NCBI GenBank assembly: GCA_023417935.1
Contig: JAEZDY010000023.1
Location: forward strand, 248,001 to 312,000
Reading direction: 5' to 3'
Origin: Bacteroidota bacterium
Lineage (GTDB): Bacteria > Bacteroidota > Bacteroidia > Bacteroidales > Lentimicrobiaceae
Length of the DNA stretch: 64,000 nt
Part shown: in pieces, positions 25,451 through 31,711 of the stretch
How positions within the stretch are numbered: the stretch's first letter is position 1
How the letters are laid out: every line of letters starts with the position of its first letter
Translations under genes and position numbers: made by a program
Notes under the pieces: generated by a model
Seen by the model: the letters and a program-made list of their open reading frames with translations, nothing else
Databases searched by the model: none
Told to the model about the DNA's origin: nothing

Positions 25451-26368
25451 TCAGTTGCCTGAGCAGAAACTGTGCAAAAAAGGAAGCACATCAAACAGCT
25501 CAAGGCTGCATAATTGTGCAATGGTAAGTCCATTTATAGTTACACTTTTTGCCCTTTCATTCAATCGGGTACCTCCACACTGATCGCAGGGCTGATAGGC
25601 AAAATAGCGTGTATATGCGTTCTTTTCTTCATCAGCAACCTCATCATCAGCACGGGCAGCCACTGACTTCTCAAGCTTTCGGGCGATGCCTTCAAAATTG
25701 CGGTTATAAGCCAGCTTCTCTTTGGAATTCTTTATTTGAAATGCTTCGGAATATAGCAACATGTTTAATTCATCTTCAGTAAAGTCGTTCAACACCTTGT
25801 CGGGATTTACCACATCCAGACTCACCAGCTCTTTCCAGAGAAAGCCACCAACTTTATAGTGCGGGTGAGTGATCGCACCTTCGCGTATAGACATATCTCT
25901 GTTTAAAAATAGATCAAGGTCGATCTTTATCTGCTTTCCAAGCCCGTTGCAGTGCGGGCACATTCCTTCAGGGTGGTTGAATGAAAAGTAGAATGACGGA
26001 CCAATGAACGGTTTCCCGATGCGGGAGTAGAGCAATCGCAGGTATGTATTGATCTCAGTGGCCGTACCCACGGTACTCCTGAGATTGTTACCCATCCGTT
26101 TCTGGTCGATTACAATGGCGGTTGACAGGTTCTGTATATCATCAACATCAGGACGCGACAATTTCGGCATCCTTGTCCGTGCAAACGTTGAAAAAGTTTC
26201 AATCAATTGCCTCTGAGCCTCAGTGAATAAGGTATCAAAGAGCAAAGACGACTTTCCCGAGCCCGAAACACCTGTAAAAACCACAAGCTTGTGCTTCGGT
26301 ATCTCAACATCAATATTCTTAAGATTATTGGTGTGGGCATTCTTAATTACTATTTTACTCCTGTCCAT
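25451..26368 (-). CDS. UvrA-like ABC ATPase, N-terminal part before frameshift
   Basis: 305 codons. Seen: VIKNAHTNNLKNIDVEIPKHKLVVFTGVSGSGKSS-type opening with Walker A, the Q-loop region QRQLIETFSTFART, MPKLSRPDVDDIQNLSTAIVIDQ and zinc fingers CPHCNGLG and CDQCGGTRL. The frame fails after FDVLPFLHS; a seventh T in the T6 run would give FDVLPFFAQFLLRQLIEIGVG and join the downstream piece exactly. This is either a sequencing homopolymer error, a real inactivation, or slippage expression. The start codon lies 3 bp after the stop of the acyltransferase-like gene, so both are one operon. Confidence 0.85.
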   Translation of the reverse strand: MDRSKIVIKNAHTNNLKNIDVEIPKHKLVVFTGVSGSGKSSLLFDTLFTEAQRQLIETFSTFARTRMPKLSRPDVDDIQNLSTAIVIDQKRMGNNLRSTVGTATEINTYLRLLYSRIGKPFIGPSFYFSFNHPEGMCPHCNGLGKQIKIDLDLFLNRDMSIREGAITHPHYKVGGFLWKELVSLDVVNPDKVLNDFTEDELNMLLYSEAFQIKNSKEKLAYNRNFEGIARKLEKSVAARADDEVADEEKNAYTRYFAYQPCDQCGGTRLNERAKSVTINGLTIAQLCSLELFDVLPFLHSFCSGN

Positions 26369-26371
26369 AAA

Positions 26372-27205
26372 TTAGATTTTGATCTTTTTAGCACCCTCAA
26401 CATTTCTGCACAAATCACTGATAAACCGCGCCATCGGAGCACCGTCTATAACATCATGATCGAGTAGCACCGACATGTTCAGAATTTCCCTGATTTCAAC
26501 CTTATCGTCAATCACTACCGGTTTCTTTATAATTGAGCCTAACCCAAAACAGACCGGATGCACTGTTATTGGAATGAACCAGCCTTTAACTTGTCCCGCC
26601 ATACCTAAAGAAGTTATGGCAACATTTCCCATTTTGCTGTATGTGAGCCCGGGATGTTTCAACATATAACGCCAGACTAAACGCCTTAAAAACCCGGGAA
26701 GTCTATAATACAAGGTTTCAATTCGGTCAGTTTTCTTTTGCAGGACTATTTCATTGTTATCGAGCTGCTTTTCTCTAGCTTCATTAATTTGCCTGGATAT
26801 CGATTCAATACTTATCTTATCTGCTTTCTCTATCAGAAGAGGGATTGGCACTCTTTGACCGTTCAAATTCTTTTCAACGATTATAGACACGTTAATATCC
26901 TCAAAGATCATCAGCCTGCCCCTCCCCTTCAAAAAAGAAGATACATCCTCATGATGCTTAATAGTATGTCCAATAACGCTGATCATCCACGCAAGGAAGG
27001 AAATCTTACTGTCGGCCTGATTATTCTCCCCGATCTCCCGGCAATATTCGCTGTTTTCCCTGTTATATTCCCTGATCATGCGGCGACTTTCAGTAACATC
27101 AAGCTCTATCAATCCGGTTACGTGATGCTTGCTCTTCCCAACCTCACAAATATCAACCGTAGCGAGCCTTGATTCAGGGAATTTCCTGATTTTATATTTA
27201 GCCAT
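26372..27205 (-). CDS. Stand-alone CAT-fold acyltransferase (2-oxoacid dehydrogenase E2 catalytic-like)
   Basis: 277 aa from ATG 27205 (MAKYKIRKFPESRLATVDI); the earlier in-frame codon adds 11 residues. The C-terminal MSVLLDHDVIDGAPMARFISDL is the HxxxDG active-site motif of dihydrolipoyl acyltransferases and chloramphenicol acetyltransferase. No lipoyl domain or peripheral-subunit binding domain is present, and no E1 or E3 gene is nearby, so this is not a normal E2. It is cotranscribed with the UvrA-like ATPase 3 bp downstream. A role in acylating a small molecule, possibly together with that ATPase, is inference. Confidence 0.85.
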   Translation of the reverse strand: MAKYKIRKFPESRLATVDICEVGKSKHHVTGLIELDVTESRRMIREYNRENSEYCREIGENNQADSKISFLAWMISVIGHTIKHHEDVSSFLKGRGRLMIFEDINVSIIVEKNLNGQRVPIPLLIEKADKISIESISRQINEAREKQLDNNEIVLQKKTDRIETLYYRLPGFLRRLVWRYMLKHPGLTYSKMGNVAITSLGMAGQVKGWFIPITVHPVCFGLGSIIKKPVVIDDKVEIREILNMSVLLDHDVIDGAPMARFISDLCRNVEGAKKIKI

Positions 27206-27258
27206 AGATTTAGCCTTGAGAGTGGATTTGTTTATCAAAATTATAAAAAAATACCCTC

Positions 27259-27287
27259 TTGTTTATCCAGAAAATATCCTATCTTTG
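27259..27287 (+). promoter_or_regulatory. Promoter of the rpsP-rimM-trmN6 operon
   Basis: TTG (27259-27261), 18 bp, TATCTTTG (27280-27287): a near-ideal Bacteroidetes promoter, leaving a leader of about 40 nt before rpsP. Confidence 0.8.
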
Positions 27288-27333
27288 CACCCCTAATTCT
27301 AAATAATTATAACACACTTAATTTAAAGATTTT

Positions 27334-28002
27334 ATGCCAACAAAAATGAGATTACAACGCTTTGGTAAGAAGGGTCGCCCTTTTTATCACATTGTAATTG
27401 CGGATGGTCGTGCACCCCGTGACGGAAGGTTCATCGAGAAAATCGGCACTTACAACCCTGTTTCTAAGCCTGCCGAGGTTAACCTTGACTTCCAAAAGGC
27501 TTATGATTGGTTCCGTAAAGGTGCTGATCCAACTCCTACAGTTAAGAATATTCTTTCTGACGAAGGCGTTCTACATTACAACCACCTGATGAAGGGTGTT
27601 GATAAAGGCGCTTTTACCAAAGAAATGGCTGAGGTGAAATTCAACGAATGGAAAGATGCTAAACAGGCTAAGTTATTAAGCTCACTGAAATCAGTTCAGC
27701 TTTCGCAGAAAGAGGAAATGAAGAAAATTCATGAAGCTGAAGTTAAGATCAATGAAGCCCGTGCTGCCGAATTAGCAAAGAAACGTCAGCAGGAAGTTGA
27801 TGCTGCACGTGCTGCTAAGGGTGAAGTTTCTGAACCTGCAGCTGATGAGGCTGCTGAAGAAGTTACTGCTGCTGAACCAACTGCTGAAGTTAAGGAAGAA
27901 GCTACAGAAGCTCCTGCTACTGAAGAAGCTCCTGCCGCTGAAGAAGCTCCTGCAACTGAAGAAGCACCTGAATCAACAGAAGAAAAACCGGCTGCAGAAT
28001 AA
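27334..28002 (+). CDS. rpsP: 30S ribosomal protein S16 with long C-terminal extension
   Basis: 222 aa. The first 80 or so residues are standard S16 (MRLQRFGKKGRPFYHIVIADGRAPRDGRFIEKIGTYNP). The rest is a Bacteroidetes-type extension: a Lys/Glu coiled helix followed by a repetitive Ala/Glu/Pro/Thr tail with EEAPATEEAPAAEEAP units. Typical S16 is about 80-90 aa; even among Bacteroidetes this tail is long. The protein helps assemble the small subunit body. First gene of rpsP-rimM-trmN6 under a strong promoter. Confidence 0.97.
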   Translation: MPTKMRLQRFGKKGRPFYHIVIADGRAPRDGRFIEKIGTYNPVSKPAEVNLDFQKAYDWFRKGADPTPTVKNILSDEGVLHYNHLMKGVDKGAFTKEMAEVKFNEWKDAKQAKLLSSLKSVQLSQKEEMKKIHEAEVKINEARAAELAKKRQQEVDAARAAKGEVSEPAADEAAEEVTAAEPTAEVKEEATEAPATEEAPAAEEAPATEEAPESTEEKPAAE

Positions 28003-28011
28003 TTTTGCGCT

Positions 28012-28533
28012 ATGGAAGGCTACTTCTATCTCGGCAGAATTCTGAAACCTTTCGCCGCTAAGGGTGCCCTTCTTATTAGTCTTGACGTTGATTCCCCTGA
28101 GGATTATGAAGATATGGAATCAGTTTTCGTTCTTATGAACGGACAACTGATTCCTTTTTTAATTGAACACGTTGACCTGAAACATAATAACCGCGCTGCA
28201 GTTACTTTCAGCGATGTTGATTCAGTTGAGCAGGCCTCTATCCTTGTCGGATGCGAACTCTACCAGCCTGATTCAATGCTGAAACCGCTTACAGGCAACC
28301 GCTTTTACTATCATGAGGTTAAAGGTTATGAAATTCATGATAAACAACATGGCTTTATCGGCACCCTCACTGAGGTGCTTGAATATCCGCATCAGGCCGT
28401 CCTGAGCGTCGCCTTTAAAGGAAAAGAAATCCTGATTCCTGTAACTGATCATATCGTGACAGGTATTGACCGCGAAAAGAAACATCTGTTTACGGAAGTT
28501 CCTGAAGGTCTGCTGGAAATTTATCTCGACTGA
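28012..28533 (+). CDS. rimM: Ribosome maturation factor RimM
   Basis: 173 aa. The N-terminal beta-barrel starts FYLGRILKPFAAKGALLIS (GRI...KGxL motif), and the C-terminal PRC-barrel contains FYYHEVKGYEIHD, GTLTEVLEYPHQAVLSV and ILIPVTDHIVTGID. RimM binds S19 and helps mature the 30S head. It starts 9 bp after rpsP, and its final bases overlap the trmN6 start by one base (28533), showing a tight operon. Confidence 0.95.
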   Translation: MEGYFYLGRILKPFAAKGALLISLDVDSPEDYEDMESVFVLMNGQLIPFLIEHVDLKHNNRAAVTFSDVDSVEQASILVGCELYQPDSMLKPLTGNRFYYHEVKGYEIHDKQHGFIGTLTEVLEYPHQAVLSVAFKGKEILIPVTDHIVTGIDREKKHLFTEVPEGLLEIYLD

Positions 28534-29429
28534 TGCCCTTCCGCTTTAAGCAATTTTCTGTTGACGATTCGCAGTGTGCCATGAAAGTAGGCACCGACTC
28601 GGTATTACTGGGTGCCTGGACTGATTACTCAGGATGCGCCAGAATACTTGATATTGGTACCGGATGTGGCCTTCTTGCCCTGATAGCCGCCCAGCGGAGT
28701 GCTATGAACGATGCAAGGCAGAGTAACAACCTGCTGCCCGATCAGCAGGGCAATGCCCTCAAGACCGCTCCTCAAAATGCTACATTAATAACGGCAATCG
28801 ACATTGATGCAGGTGCATGCAGACAGGCAGAGGAGAATTTCAGGAAGAGTCTATGGAACAGCAGACTTCAGTGCATTCACCAAGGATTGGAAGAGTTCAC
28901 TTTAAACCGTCAGTCTGACAATAAGAAAGATACTTATCATCGTCAGCCTGACAATAAGAAAGATGCTGATCATCGTATGCCCGACAATAAGAAAGATGCC
29001 GATCACATATCAGAATCTGAAAATGCACTGTTCGATCTGATAATCACCAATCCGCCCTACTTCATCAATTCCCTTAAATCGCCACACAACGGAAGAAACA
29101 CTGCCCGCCATAACGATGAATTGCCGCTGAATTCACTGTTATCATACAGCGCACTACTGCTAACCGATGCTGGAAAACTATCAATAGTATTCCCATATGC
29201 CGAAAGCAATATCCTGATAAACACAGCACAAAAGCACGCCCTGAACCTGTCGCGCCAACTCATCATCGTCCCAAAACAAGGAAAAAAGCCAAACAGAATA
29301 CTGCTTGAATTCACCAAAGCACCTGTTAATAAGGTGGAAACAAATGAATTGGCTATCAGGGCTGAGGAAGGGAAATATACCTCGGAGTATGTTAAATTTA
29401 CTGAGGATTTCTATTTGGGGTTGGTTTAA
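28533..29429 (+). CDS. trmN6: tRNA1(Val) adenine-37 N6-methyltransferase, TrmN6/YfiC type
   Basis: 298 aa, longer than the usual 240 or so. Methyltransferase motifs are clear: FRFKQFSVDDSQCAMKVGTDSVLLGAW at the start, SAM motif ILDIGTGCGLLALIAAQ and the N6-adenine motif FDLIITNPPYF. Two insertions explain the extra length: a Gln/Asn-rich loop after motif I (about residues 52-83) and three 11-residue repeats of the type RQPDNKKDADH (residues 126-158). The insertion precedes the NPPY motif and leaves the core intact. The stop TAA is followed at once by TAAAGGC-type repeats. Third gene of the rpsP operon. Confidence 0.9.
   Translation: MPFRFKQFSVDDSQCAMKVGTDSVLLGAWTDYSGCARILDIGTGCGLLALIAAQRSAMNDARQSNNLLPDQQGNALKTAPQNATLITAIDIDAGACRQAEENFRKSLWNSRLQCIHQGLEEFTLNRQSDNKKDTYHRQPDNKKDADHRMPDNKKDADHISESENALFDLIITNPPYFINSLKSPHNGRNTARHNDELPLNSLLSYSALLLTDAGKLSIVFPYAESNILINTAQKHALNLSRQLIIVPKQGKKPNRILLEFTKAPVNKVETNELAIRAEEGKYTSEYVKFTEDFYLGLV
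28908..29006. repeat. In-frame 3 x 33 bp minisatellite in trmN6
   Basis: Units 28908-28940, 28941-28973 and 28974-29006 encode RQSDNKKDTYH, RQPDNKKDADH and RMPDNKKDADH. The low divergence indicates recent expansion. Confidence 0.92.
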
Positions 29430-29574
29430 AGAATAAGGCTAAGGGCTAAAGGCTAAAGGCTAAAGTATAAAGTGAGGCCTATCTCGAAAACATTAACTCC
29501 TTGCCCCTTGAACACCTTGAACGCGAAGCTTTGAAGGCCGAAGGCTTTGAACAACTTTTGAACAACCTTTGAAC
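29427..29574. repeat. GGCTAAAG array followed by CTTTGAAC array
   Basis: The trmN6 stop TAAAG is followed by AAGGCTAAGGGCTAAAGGCTAAAGG units to about 29465. From 29507 to 29574 come TTGAACACCTTGAAC and CTTTGAACAAC units, with GCGAAGCTTTGAAGG between. Nothing else is seen in this spacer. Confidence 0.85.
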
Positions 29575-29582
29575 TAAATCTT

Positions 29583-29590
29583 TATCTTTG
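29583..29590 (+). promoter_or_regulatory. -7 box (TATCTTTG) giving a near-leaderless transcript
   Basis: It matches TAnnTTTG and lies only 4 bp before the ATG of the antitoxin-like gene. A TTG 22 bp upstream (29558-29560) lies inside the repeat array. Confidence 0.55.
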
Positions 29591-29594
29591 TTAA

Positions 29595-29900
29595 ATGGCA
29601 CAAGAAAATTACCTGGCTCTTTTATCTCCCCACTTGTTTTGGGATGTGGATGTTAAGGATGTTGACCCTGAATTGCATAAGCAATTTATTGTTGGCAGGG
29701 TAATGGGCTATGGCACTATTTCAGACTGGCGGGTTATACACAAGCACATTGGGCTTGAGGAGATTGGCAGAGTTGCCAAAAACATAAAGGATCTTGATGT
29801 CAGAAGTTGTGCGTTCCTGTCGTTAGTTACAAAAATACCTTTGGAAGAGTTTAGATGCTACACTTCGAAACAATCAACGCCTCCACACTGGAACTTCTGA
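29595..29900 (+). CDS. DUF6922-like antitoxin-type protein (AbiE-associated)
   Basis: 101 aa. The segments YLALLSPHLFWDVDVKDVDPELHKQFIVGRVMGYG and DWRVIHKHIGLEEIGRVAKNIKDLD, and the ending FRCYTSKQSTPPHWNF, match the small Bacteroidetes protein family that precedes AbiEii/AbiGii nucleotidyltransferase toxins. It appears complete. It overlaps the following gene by 46 bp in another frame. The likely role is the antitoxin or regulator of that pair, from gene order and family; the toxin partner is damaged. The -7 box ends 4 bp before the ATG, so the mRNA is probably leaderless. Confidence 0.75.
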   Translation: MAQENYLALLSPHLFWDVDVKDVDPELHKQFIVGRVMGYGTISDWRVIHKHIGLEEIGRVAKNIKDLDVRSCAFLSLVTKIPLEEFRCYTSKQSTPPHWNF

Positions 29901-30199
29901 AACGGTTTCAGAAGTTGGATATTGCTGCAATGAAACTTGCAGCTATTACAGGGCGCGGCACCAAAAAAGATTTTATTGACCTTGCATTTCTGCTTCAGGA
30001 GTTTTCATTACAACAGATGTTGGATTTCTATGCACAGAAGTATCCTGATGGAGCTGAATTCCTTGTTTTAAAAAGCCTCGGTTACTTCGCCGATGCTGAC
30101 ATTGAGCCTATGCCGGTCATGCTTAGAGATTGGGATTGGAATCAAGTAAAAGAAACCATTAAGATGAATTTGGATGATTATCTGGATAAACTATCTTGA
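29855..30199 (+). pseudogene. AbiEii/AbiGii nucleotidyltransferase toxin with the catalytic core deleted
   Basis: 114 codons remain. The first 19 residues (MLHFETINASTLELLKRFQ) look like a normal toxin start. Then the sequence jumps to KLDIAAMKLAAITGRGTKKDFIDLAFLL, which in the family lies well after the catalytic core. The GG(S/T) motif and DxD metal residues of the nucleotidyltransferase are absent, so about 80-100 residues have been lost without breaking the frame. A perfect 25-bp palindrome (29892-29916) sits at the junction. No catalytic activity is expected; the rest could still bind the antitoxin. A GTTCAA-family array starts at its stop codon. Confidence 0.7.
29892..29916. repeat. 12-bp-arm palindrome at the AbiEii deletion junction
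   Basis: AACTTCTGAAAC and GTTTCAGAAGTT flank a single G. It contains the stop codon of the antitoxin-like gene and marks where the toxin core is missing. Confidence 0.85.
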
Positions 30200-30265
30200 A
30201 CCATCTTGAACTATATTGAACGCGAAGCTTTGAATCCCGCACGTGCGGGAAACAACCTTTGAACT
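30194..30265. repeat. TTGAAC array with CCCGCACGTGCGGG palindrome
   Basis: Copies of TCTTGAACCA, TTGAACGCGAAGCTTTGAA and a 24-bp piece centred on the palindrome CCCGCACGTGCGGG (30236-30249). On the minus strand the array begins TAGTTCAAAGG, whose TAG is the stop of the DUF2784 gene; on the plus strand it supplies the TGA of the toxin remnant. Confidence 0.85.
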
Positions 30266-30650
30266 ACTGTTGTTTCCTGCGAGTATGGATATTTAAGATG
30301 ATCGAAACAACCAATGCTATCAGGTATGATATTAAGGTTGCTGCATCCACAAATTTGCTGTTGATGTGAATTCCCAACACCCGATTGAAGAGATATTGCA
30401 TATATGATGTCTCCTGTGGTATTTCACCCAATCGATCCAGTACCTGCCAATGCCAGTCGGTAAACGGACAATACCCGAAACCATAGAAAAGGCCTAAGCC
30501 AAACCACGATCCTCCGGTCAATATAAGAAGGATAAGATTTGCTATCCTTGTTTTCTTCCAGACCCATCCAAAAAGATTAAATACAACAATCCCAAAATGG
30601 AAGACAAGAAAGAAGTAGTCTATACTTTTCAACCAAAACATTTTTTCCAA
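30264..30650 (-). CDS. DUF2784 family membrane protein
   Basis: 128 aa. Four hydrophobic segments (about residues 9-30, 35-58, 60s region with GFGYCPFTDWHWQVL, and 102-122) and the motif CPFTDWHW identify DUF2784, a small bacterial membrane family of unknown function. The ending RRKQQ and TAG stop run into a TAGTTCAAAGG array. Nearly identical 24-bp pieces carrying the CCCGCACGTGCGGG palindrome flank the gene at 30230-30253 and 30704-30727, so the gene is bracketed by direct repeats. Confidence 0.85.
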   Translation of the reverse strand: MEKMFWLKSIDYFFLVFHFGIVVFNLFGWVWKKTRIANLILLILTGGSWFGLGLFYGFGYCPFTDWHWQVLDRLGEIPQETSYMQYLFNRVLGIHINSKFVDAATLISYLIALVVSIILNIHTRRKQQ

Positions 30651-30690
30651 AATTGAGAGGTAATCTTCAATAACCTGTGGTGTCTCAGAT

Positions 30691-30769
30691 AGTTCAAACT
30701 ACATTGAATCCCGCACGTGCGGGAAACCATATTGAACAACATTGAACAACATTGAGCAACTTTGAACTA
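30691..30769. repeat. TTGAACAAC array with second CCCGCACGTGCGGG copy
   Basis: Copies of ATTGAACAAC lie downstream of the beta-barrel gene, and the palindrome is at 30710-30723. On the minus strand the array starts TAGTTCAAAG, supplying the beta-barrel gene's TAG stop. Confidence 0.85.
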
Positions 30770-31432
30770 TTTCTTTATTTTCTCTTTTAGTTTCTCATTA
30801 AAGATGTAATAAAACCGAAAAGTAAACATCCCGTTATATTGGTCGCGGATGTTGGGGTAGCCGGTTTTTGAATCAACTATTTCGCGGGTTGCGATGGGGC
30901 GCATGGAATAGGCGTACCTTACATCAAAGTGCAGTCGTTTCACCAGCCTGAACCGTATATCCATCAGGAAGTTTATATCGCTTGAGCGGTAGATGCCACT
31001 GGTTAGGGTTGTTCCGGGCATGGGAATACTGTTGCGTTGTTCGGATATCTTTACTAAACCTCCCCATGAAGCACCTAGTCCGAAGGTTACTATGTCCTTG
31101 TCGGTATATTGAATCAGTACCGGGACATCTAGGTAGTTGAGCTTAAGGTCGTAGGAGCCATCGAGTGAATCAATAAACCTGGGGCGCTGGTGTGCACCTT
31201 TCTCACTGTAGATGTTTTCGAGTGTTACCGACCAGTTGCCTGTGATCGGTATGATGGCTGCAGCGCCTAAATTAAGTCCGAACTTCTTGTATCCGTATAC
31301 TTCGTCGCCATCAACCTGGGTGGCATTTACACCGCCAATTAAAGCACCCATGATCTTCTGGGCATTGGCTGAGTGGGGTTGAAGGATTATAAGGGCCGTT
31401 ACAGATAGTATTAGTAGTAATCGTAGTTTCAT
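30767..31432 (-). CDS. Outer-membrane beta-barrel protein (PorT-like family)
   Basis: 221 aa. A signal peptide (MKLRLLLILSVTALIILQPHSANAQ) is followed by alternating beta strands typical of an eight-stranded barrel: ALIGGVNATQVDGDEVYGYKKFGLNLGAA, WSVTLENIYSEKGA, NYLDVPVLIQY, FGLGASWGGLV, and the final RDQYNGMFTFRFYYIF. PorT-like barrels are abundant in Bacteroidetes; one paralog is a T9SS component, but this need not be that one. Upstream, 31433-31711 contains no recognisable gene. Confidence 0.85.
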   Translation of the reverse strand: MKLRLLLILSVTALIILQPHSANAQKIMGALIGGVNATQVDGDEVYGYKKFGLNLGAAAIIPITGNWSVTLENIYSEKGAHQRPRFIDSLDGSYDLKLNYLDVPVLIQYTDKDIVTFGLGASWGGLVKISEQRNSIPMPGTTLTSGIYRSSDINFLMDIRFRLVKRLHFDVRYAYSMRPIATREIVDSKTGYPNIRDQYNGMFTFRFYYIFNEKLKEKIKK

Positions 31433-31711
31433 GATTATCAGGTTACCGGATTATGAACGCTTCATGTTTTTAAAAATTGCAACACATCATTTAGTCCTGG
31501 TTATTTTTCAGCAGATATGTCTTGTTTTTTAGAAGTGGCTCTGTTATCGGGGGAGTTCGAATGTCCCCTTCATCGTACAGAAAAGACCATATCTACCTTT
31601 TATAGCTGCAGTTATTTTAAAGTGGCGTACATCATTATATTTAAAATCCCAACTTAGAGGTATACATCACGACATTTAAAATCCTCACACTATTTTTGCT
31701 CCTTAAGCATC

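Noticed and set aside
24156..26368. Housekeeping excision-repair UvrA
   Set aside because: The joined product is about 740 aa and lacks the UvrB-binding part; it fits the short UvrA-like paralogs better.
26372..27205. Dihydrolipoyl acyltransferase (E2) of a 2-oxoacid dehydrogenase complex
   Set aside because: No lipoyl or E1/E3-binding domain and no complex genes nearby; only the catalytic fold is shared.
30264..30727. Insertion sequence carrying the DUF2784 gene
   Set aside because: No transposase and no terminal inverted repeats; only direct repeats of array sequence flank the gene.
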